Below, piece by piece: positions 32,250 to 43,812 of a DNA stretch of 64,000 nt. Source of the stretch: Seminavis robusta (taxonomy: Eukaryota; Bacillariophyta; Bacillariophyceae; Naviculales; Naviculaceae); NCBI GenBank assembly GCA_903772945.1, contig CAICTM010000171.1:37304-101303 (forward strand), in the 5' to 3' direction. Both the position numbers and the translations under genes were made by a program. Under the pieces are notes generated by a model. It was given only the letters and a program-made list of their open reading frames with translations. It did not search any database and was not told the origin of the DNA. Position 1 is the stretch's first letter. The number at the start of each line of letters is the position of its first letter.

Positions 32250-34875
32250 ATGATGCGGACAACGGCAGCACTGAGGACTCTTGTTTTGTCCCGTAGATTG
32301 GAAGCACGGTCGTCCTTACCGTGGAGTGCTGGATGTCGGCCGCTGTCTTCCATGGCTGGTACTGGTAGTGATGGCACTACAGCTGTTTGTCCCAAGCAGT
32401 TGTTTGACTTTCTACGCCAAGATTTGGATGTGGACTTTTTCACGGGCGTCCCCGACTCTTGTATCAAGCACTTTTGTACGGAAATTGACATTGGCTGTTC
32501 TTCTTCCGATAACAATAGTAGCAGTGGTGCCATTCATGCGATTGCCGCCAATGAAGGCGCGTCGATTGCCTTGGCCATTGGCAACTACTTGGCCACGAAC
32601 AAGGTGCCGGTTGTGTACATGCAAAACTCGGGGTTGGGCAATGCCACCAATCCCATCTTGTCGGCCGCGCATCCGCATGTTTATGGAATTCCCATGATGT
32701 TGATTCTGGGATGGCGCGGCGCACCGGGACATGCCGATGAACCACAGCACGTTGTCACGGGCCAAAAGACCCAACAACTCTGCGATGCCATGGATGTGCC
32801 AACCTTTATTCTGACGACTGACGCAAAAGCAGCGCAAGCAACACTCCAAGAAGCACACGAGGCGGCTCGAGCGCGGCAAGGTCCCGTCGCTGTCTTGGTG
32901 CCACCCAATACATTTTCCAAACCAATTTCTTCCAATACAAAACAGGAAGAAGAAGACCGTCCATCCACGTTGATGATTCGAGAACACGCATTGGCACAAA
33001 TTCTCCAGGCAGTGGGACCGACCGATGCCGTCGTGTCCACCACTGGCTTTACATCGCGGGAACTCTACGAATTGCGCGAAGCATCTGGTAGTAGTCATGC
33101 ATCGGATTTTCGTTGTGTCGGATCCATGGGACATGCCGCGGCCATTGCCCAAGGCATTGCCCTGTCGCAACCTCATCGAACGGTATGGTGTTTGGATGGA
33201 GATGGTGCAGCACTCATGCATTTGGGATCCATGGCCTTTTCGGCATCGTTTGGACTCGATAATCTACGTCATGTCCTCATCAATAATGAAGTACACGAAT
33301 CGGTGGGAGGACAAAATACCGTGGCGTCGCAAGGATCACAACAAAAACAATCACTCCATTCGTTTCCAGCCGTGGCGTCGTCTCTGGGGTACCACAGCAT
33401 TGGAACTGCCACATCCGAGACGGAGCTCCATGACAAACTCGAGAAACTAAAGGGGCCAAGTGGACGGCCCTTGTTTTTAGAAGTCAAAGTGGCCGTTGGA
33501 GCTCGAACCGATCTGGGTCGACCCAAAACTACTACCGAAGCAGCAAGAAAGGCCTTTATGAAATTTTGTCAATTACCAACAACCGACAAGGAGAGCCGTG
33601 CCACCATCAGCAGCAGTGGTGGATTCACTCAAAGTGGAGAACCTCTACTTCTCACTCCAGGTACGTGCTGACTAAGTCATTTGAGTGTTTGTGTGTGTGC
33701 CGCATATAGTTTATCTTATTGTGCAGCCAACTAACTAATTTTATTTGACAAATCCACCCCCACGACAAAAAAAAGGTCCATTGACCACGTCTCCAACGGT
33801 CAAGGCTGCCATGATGCATGATTTGGGATCTCGAGATGATGCTTTTATTCGGCTAACGCAAAAAGTTCGACAACAGCTGGTGGATGTGGTGGTGGGTGGG
33901 AAGAAGAGAAACCACGAGGGCGATCTCACTGCCGTCCTGCTACAAGGAAGTGGCACCTTTGCAGTCGAGGCAATGATTGGACAATTCGTCCCTGATACTA
34001 TTGATGGTGGGAAGCTCCTCATCTTGTGCAACGGAGCGTACGGAAGACGCATGGGCAGCATCTGTGAGGCACTCGGTCGTGACTATATTTTTGCGGAATC
34101 TCCCGAGAGTGAACCAATGAATCTGGAGCTTGTGCAAAAGGCGCTAGACAAACTTACGGATGTCACTCATGTAGCCGTGGTATCGTGTGAGACTACCACG
34201 GGGGTATGGAATCCCGTGGAGGAGATCGCCTATTTGGTAATGGCAAAAGGAAAGCGTCTATTGATTGATGCCATGTCGTCCTTTGCGGTCGTGGACATTC
34301 CGGCGTCGGTGCCGTTTGACGCCATGGCAGCTTCCAGCAACAAGGGCCTACAGGGATCACCAGGATTGGGATTTGTATTGGCTCGAAAGGTGGCTTTGGA
34401 AGAGAGTAAAGGAAACTCCCAGAGTTTGGCTCTGGATTTGTATAGCCAATGGCAAGGCTTTGAGGCAAGTGGAGAGTGGCGGTTCACGCCTCCGACACAT
34501 TGCCTACTGGCGTTGGCGCAAGCATTGGAGGAGTTTGAAGCCGAGGGAGGAGTGTCCGGAAGAAGGAAACGATACGAGGCCAATTGCAAAACTCTTATTG
34601 ATGGGATGAAAGAGTTGGGCTTTGAGAGCGTGGTCCCCGCGGCTTCACAAACACCAATCATTGTGACATTTCGCATGCCCACCCATCCGAACTTTGACTT
34701 TCGAGCATTTTACGACCGTCTATCATCTCATGGTTACGTGATCTATCCAGGGAAGCTTACAGCTGAACCGACATTTCGAGTGGGTTGTATCGGGCACATG
34801 TTTCCACATGACATGGAAGGATTCCTCGCCACCTTACGGCAAGTGCTTGACACGATGGATGTGTCGCTGCGATGA
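32250..34875 (+). CDS. phosphonopyruvate decarboxylase / 2-aminoethylphosphonate transaminase fusion
   Basis: Exons 32250-33660 and 33776-34875 join (CCAG/GTACGT ... AAAAG/GT) to 836 aa. The N-terminal half is a thiamine-diphosphate decarboxylase: FFTGVPDSCIKHF, catalytic Glu in AANEGASIALAIG, GxGNATNP, and the ThDP motif from GDGAALMHLGSM to LINNEVHESVGG. The C-terminal half is a class V PLP transaminase: TPG-PLTTSPTVK at its start, LQGSGTFAVEAMIG, TGVWNPVEEI, LIDAMSSFAVVDI, and the Schiff-base Lys in SSNKGLQGSPGLGF. Together they turn phosphonopyruvate into phosphonoacetaldehyde and then 2-aminoethylphosphonate. The intron splits TPG/PLTTS, the usual start of free-standing AEP transaminases. 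ATG 32250 begins a mitochondrial-type leader (MMRTTAALRTLVLSRRLEAR); the frame is open further up to ATG 32070. The reverse, degradative use of the transaminase cannot be excluded, but the adjacent PEP mutase argues for synthesis. Confidence 0.92.
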
Positions 34876-35364
34876 TGATTTGCTGCAAGTAAATAGCTTC
34901 GAAGGCCTTGACGAGTCAGCCACTAGCTACCAGGATATTTTAAACCTTGGAGTTACGTCAGATGACGCATCTAGCTAGCTAGCTACACTGTAGGTCTCAA
35001 CCGCAGCAGTCCACTCGACTATCCAAACTAGACCCATCCTCCTCCTCCCGTGCTCTGTAGCTAGCCACTACAGCAGCTAGCTAGGAAACATCTCAGCATG
35101 AACCGGAGAACCAAGGCTAAAAGTGGACTCGCTCCAGAATCAATTTCCTGGTTTGCTGTGCTGCAACTCCGGCTGTTGCCTTGCTGGCTAGTTGGTTCCT
35201 TTCTGACTACCTAGTTCTTAGCCAGCTACTATGTAGGACAAGCAAGTTGCGTCAAAATGTAAACCATTTCGCTATTATTATACACTAGTCATACCTCCTC
35301 TATCATCATGGTGTAGCTGGAGGTCGTTGCTTGCTTTAATTGATTGCTGCCTTGCTTGCTTCAA
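34876..35364. other. spacer between convergent genes
   Basis: Holds the 3' regions of the fusion gene and of the kinase gene. CTAGCTAGCTAG words occur near 34970; nothing else is seen. Confidence 0.5.
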
Positions 35365-37505
35365 TCAATAAGTCAATCCGCTACTGCTGCTGCCTTGTGG
35401 TCGGAACATGGATGGGACATTGGTGTTGATGCTGCTTTCCAGTTCAAATTTACTCAGCAATTTCTTGAAGGTCGGTTCATCCTCTGTCGTAATCGCAAGA
35501 CTGGTCTCTAGTAGCACTGGTTCATCTTCTCCAATGCTGCAGTTGAGCACACTGGAACTCGCCATCATCATCGACGAAGAGGTTTGATACTGATAGTTGG
35601 GTCCATTGAATTCGGCTCGCAGTGCCGCCAATCCGGCATCGATATCCGACGGATCGGGCTGCAACAGAGCACTGGCCCGAAAGGACTTGCGACAGGATCG
35701 TCGCACGGATGACGATCGACAACTGCGACGAGAGCTCACACTCGAGTGCACCGATGATCGTGGTTGCCGTCCGGCAAAGAATCCTTTGAAATCTTGCAAC
35801 GAAATCTTGCCATCACCATCGAGATCGGCGGGACGAATGATGCGTTGCTGTACATAGTTTTCCATATCGTCGTCGACTCCCAAGACAGACTTGAGCGTCT
35901 CGAATGTCAGGAACCCGGATTGTGTCGTGTCCATCATTTGAAATGCCAGCTCTAAATTGTGTTCGGTCACAAGCACGCCCTTTTCCAACATGCTGGCAAT
36001 GACAAATTCCGAATAGGAAATAGATCCACTGCCACTGAGATTGACTTCGTACAAGATGCCATCGAGATCATCTTGTTGCAGATCAATGCCAAACTTGTCA
36101 TTGTAGATTGTCCGCATGTCGTCCGCCGATATCTGACCATCACAGTCGACATCAATCATTTGAAATATTTTGTCGAGGTATTCCTTTTCTTCCTTGCGGA
36201 CAATCTGCGAGGCAATCAAACTGTATGTGCATTGTTTGAGTTTGGAATCGGCCGCGTGGAATGCTTTGAGCGACTCCAACGAAACTCGGGCCGACTTGTC
36301 CATGTCGACGACTTGTGCTTCGGACAAATCATCATCGCAGTGTTGCAACCACGCATGTTGCAATGCTTGTGCCGCCGTAGGTCGTTCGTCTTCGTCATAT
36401 GTCAGCAAGTATTCGATAAAGTCGAGGGCATCCTCCGAAAAGTCATCCCAAACGGGATCGTCAAAATAGACTTGTGTGGCATCAAGAATTTGCTGTGCCG
36501 TTTCTTGTTCGTCCGCTCCCGAAAAGGGGGCATATCCTCCCAAACAAACGTACGCAATGACGCCACAACTCCAAATGTCGCACTTGGACGTGTAGTTGCC
36601 TTGAATGACTTGAGGAGACATGTAATAGGAAGATCCAGCCGCTTCGGTAAAGTTGTTGTCGGCTTGAATAAACTCGGCCAGTCCAAAGTCAATGACTTTG
36701 ACTTGGGTAAAGTCGTGCGATTCTTCCATCAAGACATTCTCTGGCTTCAAGTCGCGGTGGACAATCCTTTGTTGATGACAGTAATTCATACACGTCAATA
36801 ACGCTTTCAGCAGTTCTCGCACTTCCATTTCACTAAACTCGCTTTCGAGTAAATCGTACAGTTCCCCACCACTAATCACGTCCGTGACAATGTGAAAATG
36901 CGTGTCGGTTTCGTAGAGCGCATAGTTCTTGACAATGTTGGGATGATCGAGTTCTTTCAGCACGTTGAATTCTTGAATCACCATGTCGTTTTGTTTCTCA
37001 TCCAATGATTTGGGTACAATCTTGACGGCTCGTTCGGCACCCGTCTCTTTGTGCGTGCACGCGTAGACTCCGCCATACGCGCCTTCGCCTGATATCATAG
37101 ATAGATTGATAGAAGAGTAGAGGAGAGGAAAGACAAGAGAGACATAGGGTAAGTAAGACGAAGGAATGAATGAATGATCAGATCATCATCATCTAGTTAT
37201 AGCTAGATGCGACGGTACTCACCCAACAACGGACCCATGTCATAGTCCATTTCGAGATCGCCACAGGCTTTGGTGACAAAATCTTTGGTCGAAAACTTGA
37301 TGGATTGCCGCAAACTGCTACTAGCACCGCAAGTCGTCTTGCGCCGCTGTGCCAACGATTTGCGCAGTGCTGGGCGGAGCGACGATCGTAGCGAATTATT
37401 GGATTCTACTACCGCTTGTGGTGCCGACTTGACGCGGTCCAGACCATGGTGCGTTTGCTGCAGCTGCAGCCGCGCGTTGGTCGTACTAGAAACATCCGTT
37501 GTCAT
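35365..37505 (-). CDS. calcium-dependent protein kinase (CDPK)
   Basis: Exon 1 (37505-37223) and exon 2 (37088-35365) join across a GTGAGT...TCAG intron inside the Gly-rich loop (GPLLG-EGAYGGVYAC), giving 668 aa. The Ser/Thr kinase has the ATP Lys in ERAVKIV, the catalytic loop HRDLKPENVL, DFG in IDFGLAEF, the activation segment GSSYYMSPQVI and DIWSCGVIAYVCLGGYAPF. A junction helix follows (AFHAADSKLKQCTYSLIASQ), then four EF-hands: DVDCDGQISADD and DLDGDGKISLQD look fully competent, while NLSGSGSISYSE and DTTQSGFLTFET are weaker. The N-terminus starts MTTD, so it lacks the MG needed for myristoylation; it is basic and Ser-rich. A Ser/Arg-rich tail follows the EF-hands. Ca2+ binding should release the kinase, as in other CDPKs. 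The fourth EF-hand is followed by about 120 aa not found in typical plant CDPKs. Confidence 0.93.
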
Positions 37506-40249
37506 ACTTTGATTGATTGATAAAGACTAGCTAGTAGGAGCAATGCTGAGAGAGTTGGAGCAGAGAGAGAAGAGAAGATGACAGGAGGAGATTTGTGAAG
37601 TTATGCCCTTTGCTGCAACGTTTTGATCAGCAATTAAGTTGTGTGTGTTGTCAGACTCGGCAACTCTCCAAAGAAGAAACAGGCCAAACTAGCTAGTGGA
37701 CGACTATCAACCTATTGATGATGAAGTAAGTGAGACGCCCTCGATGCAATACGTGCGGAGACGGCGATCCAATGGCAAAAACGAGATGGTGGTCGACACA
37801 AGGTAATCACAAAACCATCTTTGCCTGATTTTCCATCGAACATCGGAAGGAAGAAAAAGATTGTCCAAGACACAAAGGGTTTACCTTTGTCCACGAACAC
37901 ACGAACACACCTTATGTACCATAAGAGCTTCAACACCAACTTACCAACTTGCCAGTGGTAAAAGTATACTACTATTAATAGGGAATTATGTAATTGAAAC
38001 ACTGATACAAAGGCCATCTTTAAGTCGCTCCTTCATAGGCCCATCATGAGCCGCATGAGCAAGTCAGCCGCAAATCAAAGCCATCCGTAAAACTTGTGTG
38101 AATTGTACAACCATTACACCATGTTGTACACAACCGAGGTGTTAAAGCCTGTAGATGGAAGACTATGAGAGATTAAAGCAAACGTGCAGCTGGATCCTAC
38201 CAGTGACCAACCACATCGGGTTCGGAATATAGATTCGATTCAGGGGTCTGAGGGATTTTGACTACATACATGCGTTCCAGTGCTTGTTCTCTTCAATGGT
38301 GGTACAGCTACCATAACACTATAACAACAAATCCGGTGGTACACAGACACTTGAACCCCGCCCTCGATGGTACCGTACGCCGATTACATGTAGCTCATCA
38401 GTAGATCTTTGTCAAAGGCGGGTCCTGATGTGGCAATTCAGTCGAGGGATAGATGACAGAATCGAATCTAGCTAGGTACCGGTTCTCGCCACAGCGGAGG
38501 CACATCAAAGCCTCCATGAGGCAGTGCATGAGTCCAGCAGTCGGCAGACGTTGCAGTAAGCACGATTCTTAATTCAATGTTTCAGTTCGTTCGCCTCTCA
38601 CTCTTGCCTCTCTAAAGTTGCCACAAATGGCCCCTTGCTTGCCTCAGAATCATGGTGGCCACGGATCCTTTGTTCTCAAACGACAGCAACAATTTTCGCA
38701 GCAGTGCAGGCCCTTGACCCGCTGCTGTCTATGGTGCTGAACTTCTGATTGATTTTCCAAAAAAATGTCAGGATCATAATAATCACCTTTGAAAACAAAA
38801 CTCAAAGCACCACCAAGCAAGTGCAGCATGAGCAGTGCAGGCCCCGACCACTGGCTGGCCTTTGGTTCGCTCTCATTCCCTGGCAACTCCCGAGCCACCA
38901 CGGTTGCCAATCTAGCTAGCTGCTAGATAGCTACAGTAACCAAGTTACTATTATGATAACTGTTGCTTGTTCTCATTGAAGCTCAGAATCTGTAAAACTT
39001 TAAAGGTCAGTGATAATCACGCCTTTGAACTTTTCTAACCAGCCAGCGCCAAAAACTAACCTCAAACAGAGAGTCCGAGTCAAGTCGAGTCGATTCTTTG
39101 TCCTCGCGTACGAGTCGTACGAGAACCCGCGATAGAAGCAAGCAACATGGAACTTAATTCATTAGCTTTGGTACCACCAAAAGCTACGGTAGTGGTCGCA
39201 TTGCCTTTCACAGTTCGGCGAAGCCGGTCAAGTTAGTCTAGAAGTTAGCAGCGGGATAATGAGACAATCTATCTTCAATGGGCAGGCTCAGAAGAGCCGC
39301 TTCGTTGCCTGGGAGAGGAACAACAGAGCCAAGCACAACTGGGGTGCTTCCATTAAAGTCGAGATGAAAAAGAACCTGGAGCTGCCTGCCAGCCAGTAAT
39401 GTTCGGGCGAGTTGCAAGAGCTTTAGCGCAGCTTATCAGGCTACTAGGTAGGCATCGGAGCGAGCTACCGGAACGTAACCAGCCAAAGATACAAGAATAG
39501 GTGCGCGCAACACAGGGAGCTTCAATACCATGGCATGCATCACTGAAACTAGTTAATCACCAACTTCACACCAAGTTACCAAGCAACTTTCCTTCTAGTA
39601 GGAGTATTGCAGAGCTGGTAAGGATACTAGCTAGAGCACTCTTCTGGACTAGCTAGTAGTAGAGACTGGAACGTAACATTAGATTGAATTAAAAGCAGTA
39701 CGGCAGCCGAGAAGCACTGTAGCATTGAGCAGTGGACAAACCTGCTTGGTTCAAACACAGTTCAACCCCGTCTCGCCGGGACAGGCTACGGCCAACAAAT
39801 TCCCTCACTTCCCAAGAGCTCAAACCTCAACACCAACTCACTAACAGAACAAGATTCAAGATTCTCCTGCAGCTCCGAAGACGACATTGAAACACGCATT
39901 GAACCTCTCCTCAAGACTTTTCAAGACGCTTTCCTAAATCCTGTCAGTTCACTTTCTTGAGAAATCGAAGTCATTATGCCAGTGGATAATCCTTGGATTT
40001 ATTGAGGCATCTCGCTGGAGTCTTGATGGCAATGTTCGCAGGACAATGAGACTGCCCTTTGGTCCTGACCGGCAAAAGGATCCTTGGATGTTGGAGGTCC
40101 ATCCTGGAGTATGCTTTTACCTGTTTCATTGCTTTCGACGCAAGGATTAGCACTGACAACTGTAACAAGTACATTTTAGAACAAGCAGCCGGAGGCTGAT
40201 GCCCTCAACTGTCAAAAAGAGATTTGATTGGATTCCCCAATCGAATCCT

Positions 40250-40541
40250 TAACATCTTTGGTCAAATCCTTTACCGTGTTCAACTGGACACACTAGCAAG
40301 TCTCCATAGCCAGCCAGTAAGGGTCCAAAGTACTGTGTCCAACAGAACACACAATATCAATCCCTATCCTTAACAAGGAAAATGTCACTTATGTCTTTGG
40401 CAAAACTTACACCGTGTTTATCTGGACACACTAGTGGTCTGCATAGCCAGCCAGAACTGGTACCCATATGTTGAAACTACTGTGTCCAGCTGAACACACA
40501 ATATAATCCCTATCCTTAACGAGGAAAGGTCCCCTATGTGA
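40250..40541. repeat. tandem duplication of a foldback unit
   Basis: Two units of about 140 bp share CTTTGG, ACCGTGTT, CTGGACACACTAG, CATAGCCAGCCAG, TGTGTCCA, GAACACACAATAT and CCCTATCCTTAAC. Within each unit GTGTTnnnCTGGACACA is inverted as TGTGTCCA-C-GAACAC, about 70 bp apart. Confidence 0.8.
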
Positions 40542-40554
40542 CCAAAACAGCTGC

Positions 40555-40561
40555 AAACACA

Positions 40562-40642
<81 letters not shown>

Positions 40643-40643
40643 C
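40555..40643. repeat. CA dinucleotide microsatellite
   Basis: About forty CA units, nearly perfect, followed by shorter CA/TA runs to 40690. Open frames of alternating His-Thr or Cys-Val here are artefacts. Confidence 0.97.
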
Positions 40644-41194
40644 CACACAACAACACATACACACACACACACACATACACATACACATACAGCGATAAAA
40701 GTGTGAAAGACCCTCAGTCCGTTGAGGGCAATAACGCTTACTACTATTAATTTTCATTGTGGTACATTGCCGAAGGTGCGCTTGACCAAGTCAATTGGTT
40801 CCATGAATCAATTTGACAGACTTGACATCCAAAGAGGCAAGGTACGGTACATCGTAATTTCTTTGACAGCTCTTCTGACTCTGACTGAGTCAAGTGACGA
40901 GTCCCGTCCCCTCAACATTGAGTCGAGTCACTCGAGTCATGCGTATTGAATATAACGGGGGTTTTAGAGTACATCGTAGTCTACTGTGGGGAAATTATTG
41001 AATCATTCAAAATATCAATTGGGGCTGAGGTCTTTTCAACTCCGGCTCGGCGGTTGGTGGGGTGTTTTGCGTCTAACCCAAGTCGCTGGCTGGTTCCCCT
41101 GTGATGTACAATGTCATGTAGCTTGTTATGTTGTTATGTTTACTCTGGTTTATGTATTTCTCGCAGGACTGGCCGTCGAGGAAAGTAGGTGCGC

Positions 41195-42529
41195 CTAATC
41201 CTCCTCCAAGGGATCTCCCTCGACGATGCTCCAACCGCTGCAGCGCGAACCATTCACGGAAGCGCCCTCCTCACGCGACCAGCCATCCGAGACACGCGAC
41301 CAGCTTTCATCGCTGCTGCCACTGCTACTGTCGTGTTGTATGGTGAAGCTTTCGGCGTCGACTGAGCGTGCCCCGTCGCTGTCATCATCCAAATCATCGG
41401 AACAATCATCCGATCCATTGTCTGATTCACTGTCATAGAAGGATCCTTCGTAATAGTAGAATCCTTCCTCATCTTCGCTGTCCCTGCAGTTGTCCACCAA
41501 TCTCTCGGGGACACGGACGCCTTGTGCCTCCAGCAGGGACTCCATCATCGCACGCTTCAGCATCCGGGATTCCTCGGTGTCGCCTCGATGGTCTTCTTTG
41601 GCGGTTACATGATCTGCCGGTTTGCTTTTTCCTTCGTCATTGTCGTTTTGTTGGTTGTCGATGGAAACATTGTTTATAGCACTCGAGGCCCAGCCGTCGA
41701 TGCCTGCGGATGTGCCATTGACTTGTGCATAAGTTGCAGTTCCGTCCTCCATGCCAAAGAACGTTTCATAGTTGTGGAGAGCCACAGCCACGACGGCATC
41801 ATCGTGTTTGTCTTGAAGCATGCGAGCAGCGTCCTCTACCGCCGTGTAGTCCACGTCATCGTCACCTTTTGAGCTGCAAGCCGCCATCTGACACCAAAGT
41901 TCCAAGGCGGCTCCATTGTCCAAAGCCAAGCCCTCCTTCGCATAAACCTGCCTCAGATGCTCTGGGTGGACCATCGTGTGGCTGTCACGTTCTTGCCATG
42001 AAGAAAACTTCCTGTCGCAAAGGTTGCAAGGGAATGTCTTCTTTTCTTCAGTGATTGTGCGAAGCCGACCCGTGGATACCGAGGACGCCACGGATACTTT
42101 GGTGCTCGTATTGGTACGCGCGGTTGGCTTCCTCACGGACACTCGGGTTCTCGAGCTGGTACCGGCTTCTCGGGGCTCATTGGCTTTTGAAGTGTTGGAC
42201 GCGATCCCATATCCACCAGCTTCGTCTTGGTAGGGTGCCGTGGGAACAGGTTCAATGGGGACGAACTCTGCGCGACTCAACGCTCCGTCACACCATGTGG
42301 GCCTGGCCATCATGTGTTGGCCAAGCCCCTGCCACGTGATAAAGCGACGCGAGCACACGCCACAATAGTGATTTGTAGGTTTCTTTCTTGTGGCGTTGTT
42401 TTCCTCCTTCGCCTTCGCCTTGAGGAGTTTCTTAAACGCATTTTTGGACATTCCGTCAGGCTGGGTTCCGGCAACGGCGGCAGCGCGCCAGCCTATGTGG
42501 TCGTTGTCGGCGTCGTTGGTTTCCGTCAT
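41195..42529 (-). CDS. C2H2-type zinc-finger protein
   Basis: A 444-aa intronless frame from ATG 42529. Two related fingers are visible. Finger 1 (about residues 56-80) is YCGVCSRRFITWQGLGQHMM followed by PTWC, so its last ligand may be the Cys (C2HC). Finger 2 (about 170-190) is FPCNLCDRKFSSWQERDSHTMVH, a normal C2H2. Both share the RxF-x-x-WQ core, which suggests duplication. The N-terminus is basic (NAFKKLLKAKAKEE), and the spacer between fingers is Thr/Ser-rich. The last 120 residues are acidic and Ser-rich (DSESDNGSDDCSDD), as in activation or chaperone-like regions. Nuclear action on nucleic acid is inferred from the fingers; the target is unknown. Confidence 0.8.
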   Translation of the reverse strand: MTETNDADNDHIGWRAAAVAGTQPDGMSKNAFKKLLKAKAKEENNATRKKPTNHYCGVCSRRFITWQGLGQHMMARPTWCDGALSRAEFVPIEPVPTAPYQDEAGGYGIASNTSKANEPREAGTSSRTRVSVRKPTARTNTSTKVSVASSVSTGRLRTITEEKKTFPCNLCDRKFSSWQERDSHTMVHPEHLRQVYAKEGLALDNGAALELWCQMAACSSKGDDDVDYTAVEDAARMLQDKHDDAVVAVALHNYETFFGMEDGTATYAQVNGTSAGIDGWASSAINNVSIDNQQNDNDEGKSKPADHVTAKEDHRGDTEESRMLKRAMMESLLEAQGVRVPERLVDNCRDSEDEEGFYYYEGSFYDSESDNGSDDCSDDLDDDSDGARSVDAESFTIQHDSSSGSSDESWSRVSDGWSREEGASVNGSRCSGWSIVEGDPLEED

Positions 42530-42886
42530 TGTTTAGTCCAATCTTTGGAGTGCCTCCGTTGCGTTGGGATGATTGTGGGCGTGTGGCCTTCTTTGATGAG
42601 TGAGTCCTCTTCATTTGATGTACATGTACAGCACATTTCTCATTCAGCCGTGTCGTTCCAAAGAAAATGGATCTTTGCTTGAAACCCGACTGATGATGCT
42701 TACGCTTGCCGCGTCAAACGTGTTCTTCGATTTAAGCCAAGCGAGCTGTTTGATTGCTCACCAACAACCGAGGGGTGCCGGCACACTTATCGCTTACCGG
42801 TAATACAGCGTGCGACCTAGAACGGTGCCGATAGCAGGCCAGATACATGTATCATACCGTACATATCCTCGGAGTGCCGGACGAAC

Positions 42887-42982
42887 GACGATTCGAGTCG
42901 TGGATAAATCGAGTCCTAATGAATTTTTGAAACCGGTCCCAAAAATTGATTAGGATTTGATTTATCCACCACTCGACTCGTC
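42887..42982. repeat. 42-bp inverted repeat (near-palindrome)
   Basis: Left arm 42887-42928 and right arm 42941-42982 match at about 37 of 42 positions, with a 12-base loop (GAAACCGGTCCC). The arms carry CGAGT and GGATAAATC. Confidence 0.9.
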
Positions 42983-42992
42983 ATTCACTCAT

Positions 42993-43011
42993 TCGTGAGG
43001 TCACCTCACGA
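42993..43011. repeat. 19-bp perfect palindrome
   Basis: TCGTGAGGTCACCTCACGA is self-complementary on both sides of a single central base. It lies 10 bp beyond the large inverted repeat. Confidence 0.9.
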
Positions 43012-43544
43012 TTTAAACATAGAAGGGGTCTGGGGGTGGCTTGTGCAATTTACTTTGGCTTTTTTGAATAGAGGCAAAGAGTACAAAAGCTGATTCTGCA
43101 ATTAAGAGGCCTTCTTGAAGTGCTTTTGATGTGTTAAAACATGCACTAGTAATTATTAAGCATTCAGGGAAAGAAAACAATGTTGCGAACTTTAAACCAT
43201 CACATTTGGTTATGGTTTGAAGTGTCCAAAGCATTCCACAAGAGCACAAGGTGATTTAACAGTTTCCTTAAAACTCCCTTTTTAAAAAGCTAGTGAGACA
43301 CTTATTTATTTACAAAACCTCAATGAATTCCTCTAGGAAAACGGTGGAATGGTGGAATAGGTACCGTACATACTCCTCTCTTTCAGCTCTCCCCAATCCA
43401 CATGCCACATGCCATACCACAATGGCTTCCATGGACAGCCTCAATGGATCCATCGGTTGCTACTACGGTACTAATAGTACAGATACGTACTACAATATGG
43501 TAAGCCTACTATTATGCTGGGATAACAGTGAGGCTACACCTACA

Positions 43545-43812
43545 GGCTGACACAAAGCTACAAGCTGGGACAACGCTACAAGCTGGGACAACGCTACATG
43601 CTGGAACAACGCTACCTGCTGGAACAACAGCTACATGCTGGGACAACGGCTACAGGCTGGGACAACGGCTACAGGCTGGAACAGCTACAAGCTGGGACGG
43701 CAGCTACAAGCTACAGCTATAATAGCTGTAGCTACAAGCTGGGACAACAGCTACAAGCTACAGCTACAGGCTGGGACAACGGCTACAGGCTGGGACAACG
43801 GCTACTGCACTA
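43545..43812 (+). repeat. 18-bp tandem repeat
   Basis: About fourteen imperfect units of GCTACAAGCTGGGACAAC and variants. The 18-bp period keeps frame, so parts read as LQAGTTLQAGTT or similar. No start, stop or flanking domain makes this a gene. Confidence 0.85.

Larger units (their letters stand above)
37506..41194. other. long intergenic stretch with repeats
   Basis: No product-like frame. It holds a 140-bp tandem duplication with internal hairpins (40250-40541) and a long CA microsatellite (about 40555-40643), listed separately. The region 37700-40200 shows nothing I can interpret. Confidence 0.45.

Noticed and set aside
32412-33221. 269-codon minus-strand frame inside the decarboxylase
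   Set aside because: Antisense shadow; the sense strand encodes conserved ThDP-enzyme motifs.
35959-36801. 280-codon plus-strand frame inside the CDPK
   Set aside because: Antisense shadow of the kinase and EF-hand exon.
40418-40757. Cys-Val and His-Thr repeat frames
   Set aside because: Products of the CA microsatellite.
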